From Thermococcus gammatolerans EJ3 (GTDB lineage: Archaea; Methanobacteriota_B; Thermococci; Thermococcales; Thermococcaceae): DNA of 64,000 bases. Where the stretch lies: positions 744,001 to 808,000 of the forward strand of contig NC_012804.1 in the NCBI RefSeq assembly GCF_000022365.1, in the 5' to 3' direction. The notes under the pieces were generated by a model that saw only the letters and a program-made list of their open reading frames with translations, was not told the origin of the DNA and made no database searches. The stretch's first letter is position 1. The number at the start of each line of letters is the position of its first letter. Shown piece by piece: positions 27,976 through 36,653 of the stretch. Made by a program: the position numbers and the translations under genes.

Positions 27976-29006
27976 CTCCGCCCCTCCATCCTCACGAGGA
28001 GGTATATGAACGCAGGCGCGCCGAGGAAGGAAGTTATGACGCCAACGGGGAGTGTCATAGGTGAAACGATTAGCCTCGCAACTGTATCGGCTGAAACGAG
28101 GAGCAGTGCTCCCGCTAACGCCGAGAGGGGAATCAGCGAGCGGTAATCACCGCCAGCGATGAGGCGCATCGAGTGGGGGGCGATTAGGCCAACGAAGCCT
28201 ATTACCCCCACGAAGGCCACCGTTACGGAGGTTATGAAGGCTGAGAGCAGGGTTCCGATTAGTCTTTCCCTCTCGATGTTGACCCCAACGCTCTTGGCTA
28301 TCTCATCTCCAAGGGTCGAGGCGTTCAAGTCCCACCGCTTGATGAGGAAGTATGCGAAAATGAGAGCGAACGCAACCGCCATTATCGCGTTTTCCCGCCA
28401 CGTTGCCCTCGCGAGGTTTCCGAAGCTCCAGTAGACCATCGCAGCAAGTTGAAGCTCGTTGGCGAAGTACTGAACGAGGGTGGTTAAAGCTGAGTAGAGG
28501 GAGCTCATCGCGACTCCTGCTAAAACTATCGCCTCAGGGCTCAGACCGCGGAGCCTCGCGAGAGCGAGAATCACGAGGGTTGCGCTTATCGCCCCGAGGA
28601 ACGCGAAGAGGACTACCGCGTAAGGGTTGTTGAGGAAGACCTGCCCCGAGTTGAGCGAGTAGCCAGCGCCGAGGATTATGGCGAGGGAAGCCCCGAACAT
28701 CGCCCCGTGCGAGACGCCCATCGTGAAGGGCGTTGCCAGCGGGTTCCTGAGGTAGCCCTGTAGAACTGCCCCAGCGACTCCCATTGAAGCCCCTACGAGG
28801 ATTCCAGCGACTATTCTTGGAAGCCTTATCCCGAGGAGCACGAGGCGGTCGTCTTTGCCTCCCCCGCCGAGGAGAACGGCGAGGACTTCCCTGAGGGGGA
28901 CGTGGTAGGGCCCGCTTGAGAGCGAGAATAAAGAAACAGCTAACAGGGAAAGGAAGAGGGCAATGCACAGGATGAGTTTCCTTCTCCTGTACGCTTTGTA
29001 GTCCAT
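27972..29006 (-). CDS. FecCD-type ABC importer permease
   Basis: A 344-residue permease of the FecCD family with about ten membrane helices. Family motifs include RLPRIVAGILVGASMGVAGA near 62-81, NPLATPFTMGVSHGA near 90, and GVIGFVGLIAPHSMRLIAG near 268-286. Substrates of the family are ferric siderophores, haem, cobalamin and related chelates; the sequence alone does not choose among them. It sits between the binding protein and ATPase genes. Confidence 0.93.
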   Translation of the reverse strand: MDYKAYRRRKLILCIALFLSLLAVSLFSLSSGPYHVPLREVLAVLLGGGGKDDRLVLLGIRLPRIVAGILVGASMGVAGAVLQGYLRNPLATPFTMGVSHGAMFGASLAIILGAGYSLNSGQVFLNNPYAVVLFAFLGAISATLVILALARLRGLSPEAIVLAGVAMSSLYSALTTLVQYFANELQLAAMVYWSFGNLARATWRENAIMAVAFALIFAYFLIKRWDLNASTLGDEIAKSVGVNIERERLIGTLLSAFITSVTVAFVGVIGFVGLIAPHSMRLIAGGDYRSLIPLSALAGALLLVSADTVARLIVSPMTLPVGVITSFLGAPAFIYLLVRMEGRR

Positions 29007-29012
29007 GGGGCA

Positions 29013-30173
29013 TCACGGGTTCGTCGGCAGGCCGTAGGTAACGTTCCCGCTGGCGAGATTTATCTTCCCGAACCCGCCGAACTCCTTGGCGAGCTCCCTG
29101 TAAACGGGCTTCCCGACGAGGAAGGTGAATATTTCGTCCGCTTTCTCGGCGGGGTTAACGTTCTTGAAGCGCTCGGGGTAGATAACCTTTCCGATGTAGT
29201 ATGTGTCCGCAATCGCTATCCCGATGTTGGTGTTGTAGAAGTTGTATGGTAAGACGCCGTAGAGGTTGCCTTCCCTGACGGCCTTGAGAGAGTTGTAGAA
29301 GTCGGGGTTGCTCCTGTAGTCGTCGAGGATTATCTTCAGACCACCCTCGTCGATGAAGATGTAGTCGGGGTCTTCCTTCAGGAGCCACTCTTTATCCACC
29401 TGAATCCAGCCGTGCCTGTTCGTGCTCGTCAGTTTCGAGGCGATGTTGTCGAGGTGCAGGACTGTGAAGGGGGTGTAGTAAACTGAGGTGCTCGTTATCC
29501 CGTGGGCGCCCTTGTAGCCTATTCCTCCGAGGTAGACCTTGGGACTTTCAAGGCCCTTCGTGAGGTTCTCAAGGTAGGCCTGCTGTTCCCTGATGAACTT
29601 TATTATCTCCCTGGCCCTCTCCTCCCTCCCGAGGATTTTTCCAGCTAAGAGGAGCGACTTGAAGAAGGTCTCGTCCGTGAAGTTCTCCAGCGTGCCGTAG
29701 CTGAGGACCACGACCGGGATTCCCGTCTTCTCCTGGACTTCATCGGCCGTTTCCTTGCTCGCAAAGACCCAGAATATCACCTGGGGGTGAACCTTAACGA
29801 GTGCCTCCATATCGGGGAGCTTTCCGGGGCCGCCCGGGCCGATTACCGGTAAGTTGAGAAGCTCGAGGTGAGCTAAGACGTAGGGCCTCCCGTAGGGGTA
29901 GCGCTTCTCCAGCTCCTCGATTCCAACCACCTTATCGGTCGCGTTGAGGTAGACGAGTATCCTCAAGGCTCCAGGCCCAACGGCTACGATACGGCTCACG
30001 TTTGCAGGAACCTTTACTGTTCTTCCGAGGGTGTCTGTAATCGTGATGTAACCCGCGCTTGAGCTCGTTGGAGAAGATACACTGGCTTTTGAGGAGCTTG
30101 AGGTTGATGTGCCAATGCACCCGGCGGTTGAAAGAACCAGCAGGATTACGAGGAGCGCGAGGGCCTTCCTCAT
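29013..30173 (-). CDS. Metal-chelate-binding lipoprotein of ABC importer
   Basis: A 386-residue FecB/BtuF-type binding protein. The signal peptide MRKALALLVILLVLSTAGCIG carries a lipobox-like TAGC, followed by a Ser/Thr-rich linker. The binding domain begins ITDTLGRTVKVPANVSRIVA near 45. The frame is open to 30215, but the ATG at 30173 follows GGTGATACAG and starts the signal peptide. A box A and an 18-bp palindrome lie immediately upstream, so expression is probably repressed by a metal- or chelate-responsive regulator. Confidence 0.92.
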   Translation of the reverse strand: MRKALALLVILLVLSTAGCIGTSTSSSSKASVSSPTSSSAGYITITDTLGRTVKVPANVSRIVAVGPGALRILVYLNATDKVVGIEELEKRYPYGRPYVLAHLELLNLPVIGPGGPGKLPDMEALVKVHPQVIFWVFASKETADEVQEKTGIPVVVLSYGTLENFTDETFFKSLLLAGKILGREERAREIIKFIREQQAYLENLTKGLESPKVYLGGIGYKGAHGITSTSVYYTPFTVLHLDNIASKLTSTNRHGWIQVDKEWLLKEDPDYIFIDEGGLKIILDDYRSNPDFYNSLKAVREGNLYGVLPYNFYNTNIGIAIADTYYIGKVIYPERFKNVNPAEKADEIFTFLVGKPVYRELAKEFGGFGKINLASGNVTYGLPTNP

Positions 30174-30180
30174 CTGTATC

Positions 30181-30198
30181 ACCAATTCCAAAATTGGT
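30181..30198 (-). promoter_or_regulatory. 18-bp palindromic operator of the ABC importer operon
   Basis: ACCAATT-CCAA-AATTGGT has perfect 7-base arms. It lies between the minus-strand box A (TTTAAAAGG, 30204-30212) and the ATG at 30173, covering the predicted start of transcription. This placement fits a repressor. A DtxR-like metal regulator is a reasonable guess, not shown. Confidence 0.7.
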
Positions 30199-30252
30199 GT
30201 TATCCTTTTAAACATTTTCGGGATTTTGGTAATACAGAAAAGTGGGGAAAGG

Positions 30253-31158
30253 TCACTCGGCGTACCTCAGAAGAATCTCCTTCAGCTCTAGGGCTTTTCT
30301 ATAGGTTGGAGACTCGGGGTTTCCAAGTATGGCCTCGACTTCGGGGTCGTATTCCTCCACGAGCTCATCGTAGGGGATTATCGTCTTGGTCATGAAGTCG
30401 TTAAAGCCAAGCTCGTCTAGTATTCTCTCGACTTTCTCAATCTGGCTCTCCTTCTTCACCTTGTTTATCACGAGGTGGACGTACTTGATGCCGAGCTCCC
30501 TCGCGAGCCTTGCGGCGTCAACCGCCACCTGGACCGAATTGTAAGTCGGCTCGGTGAGGACGACGGCCTGTTTGAAGCCCTTCGCTAGGGCCCTTCCGAA
30601 GTGCTCAAGGCCCGCTTGAGTGTCCATGAGGATTATCTCTCCCTTCCTGAGGTTTATATACTTGACAACGGCATCGAGGAGTGCATTTTCCGGACAGAGA
30701 CAGCCGGCGGCTGCCTGAACCACGCTTCCCATGACGAGGAGCATAACGCCATCGGGACCCACGACACCGAACCTGTCAACCACGTCCCTTACATCTGGGG
30801 TCAGCGAGAAGTACAGCCCCCAGTTTGTCCCGGGCCTTGCGCCAGTCTTTTCCTCGATATAATCAAGGTTCTTGTTGAGGGGCACGATTTTATCCCTAAC
30901 CTCCTTGGGAACGCCGAGGGCATGTGCGAGGTTCATCTGGGGATCCTCATCAACGGCTAAAACGCGGTAGCCGTCGCGCGCAAGCAACCTCGCAAGGAGC
31001 GCTGTCATCGTGGTCTTGCCGACGCCGCCCTTACCCGTTATTACGACCCTGAATCCCTCCTCGGGGGCCTGCTTTTTGGTTCGTTCTCGTAACTCCTCGG
31101 CTATTTGAAATAGCTTCTTCCGCCTTTCGTCTTCTCTACCTTTGAGAGGCTCTCTCAT
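30253..31158 (-). CDS. cooC: CO dehydrogenase maturation ATPase CooC
   Basis: A 301-residue MinD/ParA-type ATPase that helps put nickel into the C-cluster of CO dehydrogenase. The P-loop GKGGVGKTT is at 42-50. The CooC-specific Cys-x-Cys that binds nickel is GCLCPEN, Cys153 and Cys155. Walker B-like VDEDPQMN is near 69 and ILMDTQAGLEHFGR near 175. The first 30 residues before the core are charged and longer than in many CooC proteins. The frame is open to 31278, but a box A at about 31192-31200 puts the start at 31158. It is divergent from cooF-cooS across a 336-bp region. Confidence 0.94.
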   Translation of the reverse strand: MREPLKGREDERRKKLFQIAEELRERTKKQAPEEGFRVVITGKGGVGKTTMTALLARLLARDGYRVLAVDEDPQMNLAHALGVPKEVRDKIVPLNKNLDYIEEKTGARPGTNWGLYFSLTPDVRDVVDRFGVVGPDGVMLLVMGSVVQAAAGCLCPENALLDAVVKYINLRKGEIILMDTQAGLEHFGRALAKGFKQAVVLTEPTYNSVQVAVDAARLARELGIKYVHLVINKVKKESQIEKVERILDELGFNDFMTKTIIPYDELVEEYDPEVEAILGNPESPTYRKALELKEILLRYAE

Positions 31159-31494
31159 TGCCAACACCGAAAAAATTTTGAAAAACTTTCGTATAAATGC
31201 TTTTAGGTTCGAATCTAAAACCAAGCTTGTATACACTTTTATGGCCCCACATGAATAAATTTGCCCTCTAATGAACATTTAAGAACTCATGATCTTTTCA
31301 ATCCTCTAATGTATAACCTTAGGTTTCACACTTTTGGATAATTTGACCTCTGACTGTTCAGTCAGTGGGTTGGATAAGACCATTGGGGCAAAATTTAAGA
31401 AAAATGTAACATTTTATTTCACAATTTCTCGGTTTTTATTTAAAACGGAAATCCATTTATATACAAATTTGTTACATAAACCTCGGTGATTCCC
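31159..31494. promoter_or_regulatory. Divergent cooC / cooF-cooS control region
   Basis: 336 AT-rich bases without a gene. It contains a minus-strand box A for cooC (TTTATAC, about 31192-31200) and a strong plus-strand box A for cooF (TTTATATA, 31456-31463). It also holds a 16-bp palindrome CTGACTG-TT-CAGTCAG at 31350-31365, a 15-bp palindrome AAAATGT-A-ACATTTT at 31401-31415, and a second TGTTACA at 31470-31476 just after the cooF box A. These are candidate sites for CO- or redox-responsive regulators. Confidence 0.65.
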
Positions 31495-32100
31495 ATGCCT
31501 CCAGATTCAAAGCCTACCATTTTCATAAACCCAGCGAAGTGCATAGGCTGTCGGCACTGTGAGATAGCGTGTGCAGTGGAGCACTCAAAGAGCAAGAACC
31601 TTTTCTCGGCGATATTCGAGGACCCACTGCCCCAGCCCAGGATACACATCCTCCCGATGGGCGCCTACAACGTCCCCATGAACTGCCGCCACTGTGAAAA
31701 CGCACCCTGTATGGAAGTCTGCCCGACGGGAGCCATCTTCAAGGACGAAGACGGCGCGGTTTTAGTGGACACCTCCAAGTGCATCGGTTGCAAGATGTGT
31801 GCAATAGTCTGTCCCTTCGGTATCCCCGAGTTCGACACCCTCAACGGCGTGATGTTCAAGTGCGACATGTGCCCAGACAGGAGGGCCGAAGGAAGGCCGC
31901 CCGCCTGTGTTGAGGCCTGTAAGACGGGCGCACTGATGTTCGGAACGATTGACGAGGTGGTCTCGCAGGTCAGGAAGGAGACCGCCGAGAAGATAATCAA
32001 GCTGAAGGAAGGCGAATACAAGGAGGAATACAACGGTTGGGAGCTGTTTAGGTCTTTTCAGGCCGAGGTTATTCGGATTAATGAGGGGGAGTCAAAATGA
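31495..32100 (+). CDS. cooF: CooF-type four-cluster ferredoxin
   Basis: A 201-residue polyferredoxin that takes electrons from CO dehydrogenase. Four cysteine groups for 4Fe-4S clusters are seen: CIGCRHCEIAC at 16-26, NCRHCENAPCMEVCP near 63, CIGCKMCAIVCP near 98, and CDMC with CVEAC near 124-144. The ATG at 31495 follows GGTGATT; the GTG at 31486 lies within that site. It overlaps cooS by four bases. A second CooF-like protein lies at 35630. Confidence 0.94.
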   Translation: MPPDSKPTIFINPAKCIGCRHCEIACAVEHSKSKNLFSAIFEDPLPQPRIHILPMGAYNVPMNCRHCENAPCMEVCPTGAIFKDEDGAVLVDTSKCIGCKMCAIVCPFGIPEFDTLNGVMFKCDMCPDRRAEGRPPACVEACKTGALMFGTIDEVVSQVRKETAEKIIKLKEGEYKEEYNGWELFRSFQAEVIRINEGESK

Positions 32101-34067
32101 AGAAGTATAAGGAGGTATCTATAGACCCGACCACCCAGAAGATGTATGAACGCGCCCAGGAGCTGGGCATTGAGACAGTTTGGGAGAGGCTCGAAAAGCA
32201 GCAGCCCCAGTGCGGTTACGGCCTCCTAGGAATCTGCTGTAGGAACTGTATGATGGGACCGTGCAGGATCAACCCCTTCGGCGGAGAGCCGAAGAGGGGC
32301 GTCTGCGGTGCCGACGCTGACACCATAGTTGCTAGGAACCTCCTCAGGATGATAGCGGCCGGTGCCGCCGCACACAGCGACCACGGAAGGCACGTTGCTC
32401 TAACACTCCTCGTCGCGGCCGAGATGGCCGAAAAGTTCAAGAAGGAAGGAAAGCCCGTCCTCGAGCTCGACAACATGGCCTCAAATACACTGCCCTACCA
32501 GGTCAGGGACCCGGAGAAGCTCAAGGCCGTTGCTAAGAGGCTCGGCATAGAAACCGAGGGGAAGAGCATCCGCGAGCTCGCCAAGGAGGTTGCTGAAGTT
32601 GCCCTCAACGACTTTGGAAAGCAGGACGAGGAGCCCCTGGCCTTCCTCAAGGCCTACCTCAACCCGAAGACCTACGAGATATTTGAAAAGGCTGCCGAAA
32701 AGGCCGGCATGCCCTGGTTTGAGAACGGAATACTCCCGAGGAGCATAGACAGGGAGATAGTCGAGAGCCTCCACAGAACCCACATAGGAACCGACCACGA
32801 CCCGGTGAGCATACTCCTCCACGGCCTCAAGACTGCCCTTGGCGACGCCTGGGGTGGCTCGCTCATAGCCACTGAGCTCCAGGATGTGCTCTTTGGAACT
32901 CCAAAGGTCATAAAGGCCGAGGCCAACCTCGGCGTCCTCAAGGAGGACTACGTCAACATAGTCGTTCACGGTCACGAGCCGGTTCTCTCGGAGAAAATCG
33001 TCGAGGCGGCCCAGGATCCCGAGCTGATAGAGCTCGCCCAGAAGCTCGGTGCCAAGGGCATAAACGTCGTCGGAATGTGCTGTACTGGCCTTGAAGTTCT
33101 CATGAGGCACGGAATACCGATAGCGGGCAACTTCCTCCAGCAGGAGATGGCAATCGTTACGGGCGCCGTCGAGGCCATGGTCGTTGACGTCCAGTGTATA
33201 ATGCCCGCAACTGTCGACGTTGCCAGGTGCTTCCACACCAAGATAATAGACACCAGCCCGATAGCCACCTTCCCAGGTGCAATTCACATCAAGTTCGACG
33301 AGAGGAGGGCGGACGAGATAGCGAAGGAAATCGTCAGGACTGCAGTCGAGAACTTCCCGAACAGGTCGAAGCAGAGGGTGGAGATACCCAAGGAGAAGAT
33401 GTCCGGCTACGTCGGCTTCAGCGTCGAGGCAATACTCGAGCACTTCGGTGGTACACTCAAGCCCATTGAAGAGGCCATCGTCGAGGGCAAGATAAAGGGT
33501 GTAGCCGGATTGGTCGGCTGTAACAACCCGAAGGTGAAGCAGGACCACAACCACATCAAGATAGCGAACGAGCTCATGAAGAGGGACGTGCTCCTCGTGG
33601 GAACCGGCTGCTGGGCGACCGCGGCTATGAAGTACGGCATATTCCTGCCCGAGTACGCGGACACCGAGAACGTCGGTCCCGGCCTGAGGGAGTTCGCCAA
33701 GGAGTGGGGCATTCCACCGGCTCTCAACATGGGCTCGTGCGTTGACTGTACGAGGATACTTGTCCTGGCAGACCTGGTGGCGAGGGACCTCAACGTGCCG
33801 ATCTCGGCTTTGCCCGTTGTCGGCTCCGCCCCGGAGGCAATGACCGAGAAGGCTGTCTCGATAGGAACCTACTTCGTCGCCAGCGGAATAACAACGCACC
33901 TCGGTGTCGTTCCGCCCGTTCTCGGCGGGCCGAAGGTCGTGAAGATTCTCACCCAGGACCTCTACGACATCGTTGGAGCGGCCTTCATTGTCGAACCCGA
34001 CCCGTACAAGGCGGCAAAGCTGATGTACGAGCACATCATGAAGAAGAGGAAGGAGCTCGGCATCTGA
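32097..34067 (+). CDS. cooS: Carbon monoxide dehydrogenase, catalytic subunit CooS
   Basis: A 656-residue Ni-Fe anaerobic CO dehydrogenase that converts CO and water to CO2, two protons and two electrons. Cysteines 39 and 47 (D-cluster) and 48, 51, 56 and 70 (B-cluster) are at exactly the standard positions. C-cluster motifs follow: VHGHEP near 283, GMCCTGLE near 327, VQCIMP near 365, GCNNPK near 475, GTGCWATAA near 502, GSCVDCTR near 546, and the catalytic-lysine segment MTEKAVS near 580. Nothing is missing, so it should be active. No acetyl-CoA synthase genes are near, which favours an energy or redox role over carbon fixation. Confidence 0.97.
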   Translation: MKKYKEVSIDPTTQKMYERAQELGIETVWERLEKQQPQCGYGLLGICCRNCMMGPCRINPFGGEPKRGVCGADADTIVARNLLRMIAAGAAAHSDHGRHVALTLLVAAEMAEKFKKEGKPVLELDNMASNTLPYQVRDPEKLKAVAKRLGIETEGKSIRELAKEVAEVALNDFGKQDEEPLAFLKAYLNPKTYEIFEKAAEKAGMPWFENGILPRSIDREIVESLHRTHIGTDHDPVSILLHGLKTALGDAWGGSLIATELQDVLFGTPKVIKAEANLGVLKEDYVNIVVHGHEPVLSEKIVEAAQDPELIELAQKLGAKGINVVGMCCTGLEVLMRHGIPIAGNFLQQEMAIVTGAVEAMVVDVQCIMPATVDVARCFHTKIIDTSPIATFPGAIHIKFDERRADEIAKEIVRTAVENFPNRSKQRVEIPKEKMSGYVGFSVEAILEHFGGTLKPIEEAIVEGKIKGVAGLVGCNNPKVKQDHNHIKIANELMKRDVLLVGTGCWATAAMKYGIFLPEYADTENVGPGLREFAKEWGIPPALNMGSCVDCTRILVLADLVARDLNVPISALPVVGSAPEAMTEKAVSIGTYFVASGITTHLGVVPPVLGGPKVVKILTQDLYDIVGAAFIVEPDPYKAAKLMYEHIMKKRKELGI

Positions 34068-34101
34068 GCTCCCTCTTTTATCCCTCTTTTGAGGTGAGAG
34101 A

Positions 34102-34581
34102 ATGTTCAAGCACATCAGAGAGTTATTGGGTAGGAAAAAGGAGGCTCCAGACTCCTCAACTGAGACTCCAGAAGCATCTGGAAAGGGGGGAACCCTCAAA
34201 GCCGAGGCCTGTATCGGCTGTGGACTCTGTGCCCAGGTGTGTCCCCATAACGCGATATTCGTCATGGACAATGATAAAAGGGTCATCTCGTTCCATCCCG
34301 AGCTCTGTGGGGAGTGCAACTACGAGTGCAACAGCATATGCCCCACCAACGCGATTGAGGGAAGGCCAGAAAGGCTCGACCTGGAGTTTGAGTACGCCCA
34401 CTGTCAGGTCTGCGGTAAGAAGCTCGACTACACCGTCAAAACCGCCGAGTTCCTGTATCACAAGCTGGAGCGCTTCTACGACCACCCGGAGATAGTGTTC
34501 ATGTGCGACAGGTGCAAGCACGACCGCGTCAAGGAGTTCCCGAGCGAGTACCTGAAGTTCTTCGGGGGGGTGCTCAAATGA
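34102..34581 (+). CDS. Two-cluster ferredoxin-domain protein, 159 aa
   Basis: A 159-residue protein with a polar N-terminal linker, then cysteine groups CIGCGLCAQVCP near 37 and CGECNYECNSICP near 69, suited to two 4Fe-4S clusters. The C-terminal part has two further pairs, HCQVCGKK near 100 and MCDRCKHD near 135, likely a zinc or extra iron-sulfur site. The pattern resembles HycF/EchF-like hydrogenase subunits and electron-input subunits. GAGGTGAG precedes the ATG; the stop overlaps the flavoprotein start. It is likely an electron link between CooF and the flavoprotein. Confidence 0.82.
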   Translation: MFKHIRELLGRKKEAPDSSTETPEASGKGGTLKAEACIGCGLCAQVCPHNAIFVMDNDKRVISFHPELCGECNYECNSICPTNAIEGRPERLDLEFEYAHCQVCGKKLDYTVKTAEFLYHKLERFYDHPEIVFMCDRCKHDRVKEFPSEYLKFFGGVLK

Positions 34582-35630
34582 GGGGCATGAAGTTTTCGTT
34601 TCTCTGCAGGAGCAAACCAGAAAGAACAGGTAAAAGGGTCGCGATTATCGGTGCTGGGCCGGCGGGACTTACAGCGGCTGGCTACCTCGTCTGCAAGGGC
34701 CATGACGTCGATATCTACGATAAAATGCCGGAACCCGGCGGGTTGATGCTCTTCGTCATCCCCGAGTTTAGAATCCCGGTTGAGAGGGTCCGCCTCGGCG
34801 CGAAGGAGCTGGAGGAGGAGTTCGAGGTAACCTACTACCCGAGGACGAAGGTCATGGAAGGGGGGAGGGAAGACGAGGGCGACGAGTTCTACGAGAGAAT
34901 TGTAAAGCTCAGCGAGCTGAAGGAAAAGTACGACGCCGTGCTGATAGCAACGGGGATATGGAACGTGAGGAGGATTGGGATTCCTGGAGACGACCTCGAG
35001 GGTATACTCTCACCTCTCGAGCTCCTCTTCTGGATAAAGGGCCACGAGCTCGGCTACGTGCCCAAGGAGAAGGTTCCCGACTTAGAGGGCAAGAGGGTCG
35101 GCATAATCGGGGCGGGACTGACCGCGGTTGACGTTGCCTTCGAGTGCAACCGCCTCGGTGCAGAGGTCGAGATGTTCTACCGCAGGACGATAAGAGAAGC
35201 CCCAGCTGGAGCCTACGAGATAAACATCCTCAGGAACAGGGGGGTCAAGTGGTTCGAGCTCGTAACGCCGAAGCGCGTTATAGGCGAGAACGGGCGCGTC
35301 AAGGCCATCGAGCTTCTCAGAACTCGCCTCGGCGAGCCCGATGAAACCGGAAGGCGGAGGCCAATCCCGATTCCCGGCTCAGAGTTCCAGGTCGAGCTCG
35401 ACTACCTCGTCTTCGCAATAGGCATGGCTCCAACACCGCCCGTTAACGGTTCCTACCTGGCGACGGACAGGAGGGGAAGGATAGTCGTCGATTCCAGGCA
35501 CATGACGAGCGTTGAGGGAATCTTCGCGGCTGGCGATGTCGTCAACGGCCCAACCAAAGTGGGCAGGGCCATAAAGGACGGCCTCTACGCGGCGGTCTCA
35601 ATTGACAGGTGGCTCAGGGGTGAGCTCTGA
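34578..35630 (+). CDS. FAD/NAD(P)-dependent oxidoreductase, glutamate synthase small-subunit type
   Basis: A 350-residue flavoprotein with two Rossmann folds: the FAD site VAIIGAGPAGLTAAGYL at 21-37 and the NAD(P) site VGIIGAGLTAVD near 174-185. The late FAD motif GIFAAGDVVNGPTKVGRAI is near 314. It resembles the GltD/NfnB-type flavin subunit but lacks their N-terminal iron-sulfur domain, which here appears to be the separate protein at 34102. In bacterial CooS-CooF-flavoprotein clusters such a protein is thought to pass CO electrons to NAD(P). The same role is inferred here. It overlaps both neighbours. Confidence 0.86.
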   Translation: MRGMKFSFLCRSKPERTGKRVAIIGAGPAGLTAAGYLVCKGHDVDIYDKMPEPGGLMLFVIPEFRIPVERVRLGAKELEEEFEVTYYPRTKVMEGGREDEGDEFYERIVKLSELKEKYDAVLIATGIWNVRRIGIPGDDLEGILSPLELLFWIKGHELGYVPKEKVPDLEGKRVGIIGAGLTAVDVAFECNRLGAEVEMFYRRTIREAPAGAYEINILRNRGVKWFELVTPKRVIGENGRVKAIELLRTRLGEPDETGRRRPIPIPGSEFQVELDYLVFAIGMAPTPPVNGSYLATDRRGRIVVDSRHMTSVEGIFAAGDVVNGPTKVGRAIKDGLYAAVSIDRWLRGEL

Positions 35631-36154
35631 TGGAGAGGAAGTACCTCTACCTCGACTACCTCACCTGCATCGGCTGTGAGACCTGCGAAACCGTCTGCGC
35701 CTTCATACACGACGGGAGCCCTAACATCAGGATTTACGTCACCGAAAACAAGCAGTACGTCCCAATAAACTGCAAGCACTGCGACGATGCGCCCTGCTTG
35801 AGGGTGTGCCCCACCCACGCGATATACCGTGACGAGGACGGTGCAGTTAGAATCCACGAGGACAAGTGCATCGGCTGTCTCGCCTGCCTCCAGGTGTGCC
35901 CTTACGGCGTTCCCTTCTACAGCCTCAAGGTGAAGGCGATAACCAAGTGCGACATGTGCGCCGAGAGGCGCGAGGAAGGGCTCGAACCGGCCTGCGCCCT
36001 CATGTGCCCCGCAGAGGCTATTCAGTACGGTCCGCTCGAGATGGTTCTCGAACTCGTCAAGGAGAGGCGCGCCAAGAACATCCCCGAGCACCAGAGAGAG
36101 CTCAGTGACGAGGAGCTGAAGAAGAGCATCGTTTCGGGCTACTCGGTTCTCTGA
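35630..36154 (+). CDS. Second CooF-like polyferredoxin, 174 aa
   Basis: A 174-residue polyferredoxin of the CooF/HydN type. Cysteine groups are CIGCETCETVC at 13-23, NCKHCDDAPCLRVCP near 47, CIGCLACLQVCP near 82, and CDMC with CALMCP near 107-128. It is shorter than CooF at 31495 and only moderately similar. The start overlaps the flavoprotein stop as TGATG. It may be the electron carrier to a second acceptor, such as a hydrogenase or formate dehydrogenase; the neighbouring protease gene favours hydrogenase. Confidence 0.9.
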   Translation: MERKYLYLDYLTCIGCETCETVCAFIHDGSPNIRIYVTENKQYVPINCKHCDDAPCLRVCPTHAIYRDEDGAVRIHEDKCIGCLACLQVCPYGVPFYSLKVKAITKCDMCAERREEGLEPACALMCPAEAIQYGPLEMVLELVKERRAKNIPEHQRELSDEELKKSIVSGYSVL

Positions 36155-36182
36155 TCCTTTTTTGTTTCGGCGGGTGTCGAAG

Positions 36183-36653
36183 ATGGAAGCCGTTAGCCTT
36201 AGAGACGTGATCGGGAAGGCGAGGAGAGTCGTCCTGTGGGGGATAGGGAACGAGAAGAAAGGCGACTATGGCTTCGGTGCCTACCTCGCTGAGGCCCTGA
36301 TGATAGCGGTCAGGAACCCGAACTTCCTGCCCCTCAACTGCAGGGAGGTTCCCGAGAGCCAGGCAGGGGTCACCGTTCGCTTTGCCCCGGAGCTTTTGAT
36401 AGTGGCGGTACCCCTTGAGATTGGAGCGGAGCCTGGAAAGCTCGTCGTTGCCGAGCCTCAGGAGGCCCTCAAAGACGTTCCAGAAGAGTTCAGGCCCCAG
36501 CTTGAGGTCACGCTCAGGCACGTGAGCGAGCTCCTTCCGAGGACGAGAATAGTCGTTCTCGGCTGTCAGCCCGGAAACGAGAAGGAAGTAACGGAGGCCG
36601 TGAAGCGGTGTGTTAGAACCCTTTCAATCGCATTTCACGACATCTTCGACTGA
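36183..36653 (+). CDS. HycI-type hydrogenase maturation protease
   Basis: A 156-residue endopeptidase-like protein of the family that trims the C-terminus of NiFe hydrogenase large subunits after nickel insertion. The N-terminal motif LWGIGNEKKGDYGFG matches GxGNxxxxDxG with the nickel-sensing Asp in place; the later conserved VVLGCQPG is near 128. A usual conserved histidine late in the protein is less clear to me. The ATG at 36183 follows GGGTG. No hydrogenase structural genes occur in this window, so its substrate must be encoded elsewhere. Confidence 0.8.
   Translation: MEAVSLRDVIGKARRVVLWGIGNEKKGDYGFGAYLAEALMIAVRNPNFLPLNCREVPESQAGVTVRFAPELLIVAVPLEIGAEPGKLVVAEPQEALKDVPEEFRPQLEVTLRHVSELLPRTRIVVLGCQPGNEKEVTEAVKRCVRTLSIAFHDIFD

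Noticed and set aside
32481-34319. Long open frame (612 codons) antisense to cooS
   Set aside because: It exists because of GC-rich third positions in cooS; its product is low-complexity in character (Leu/Val/Gly/Asp-rich) and cooS is fully conserved on the other strand.
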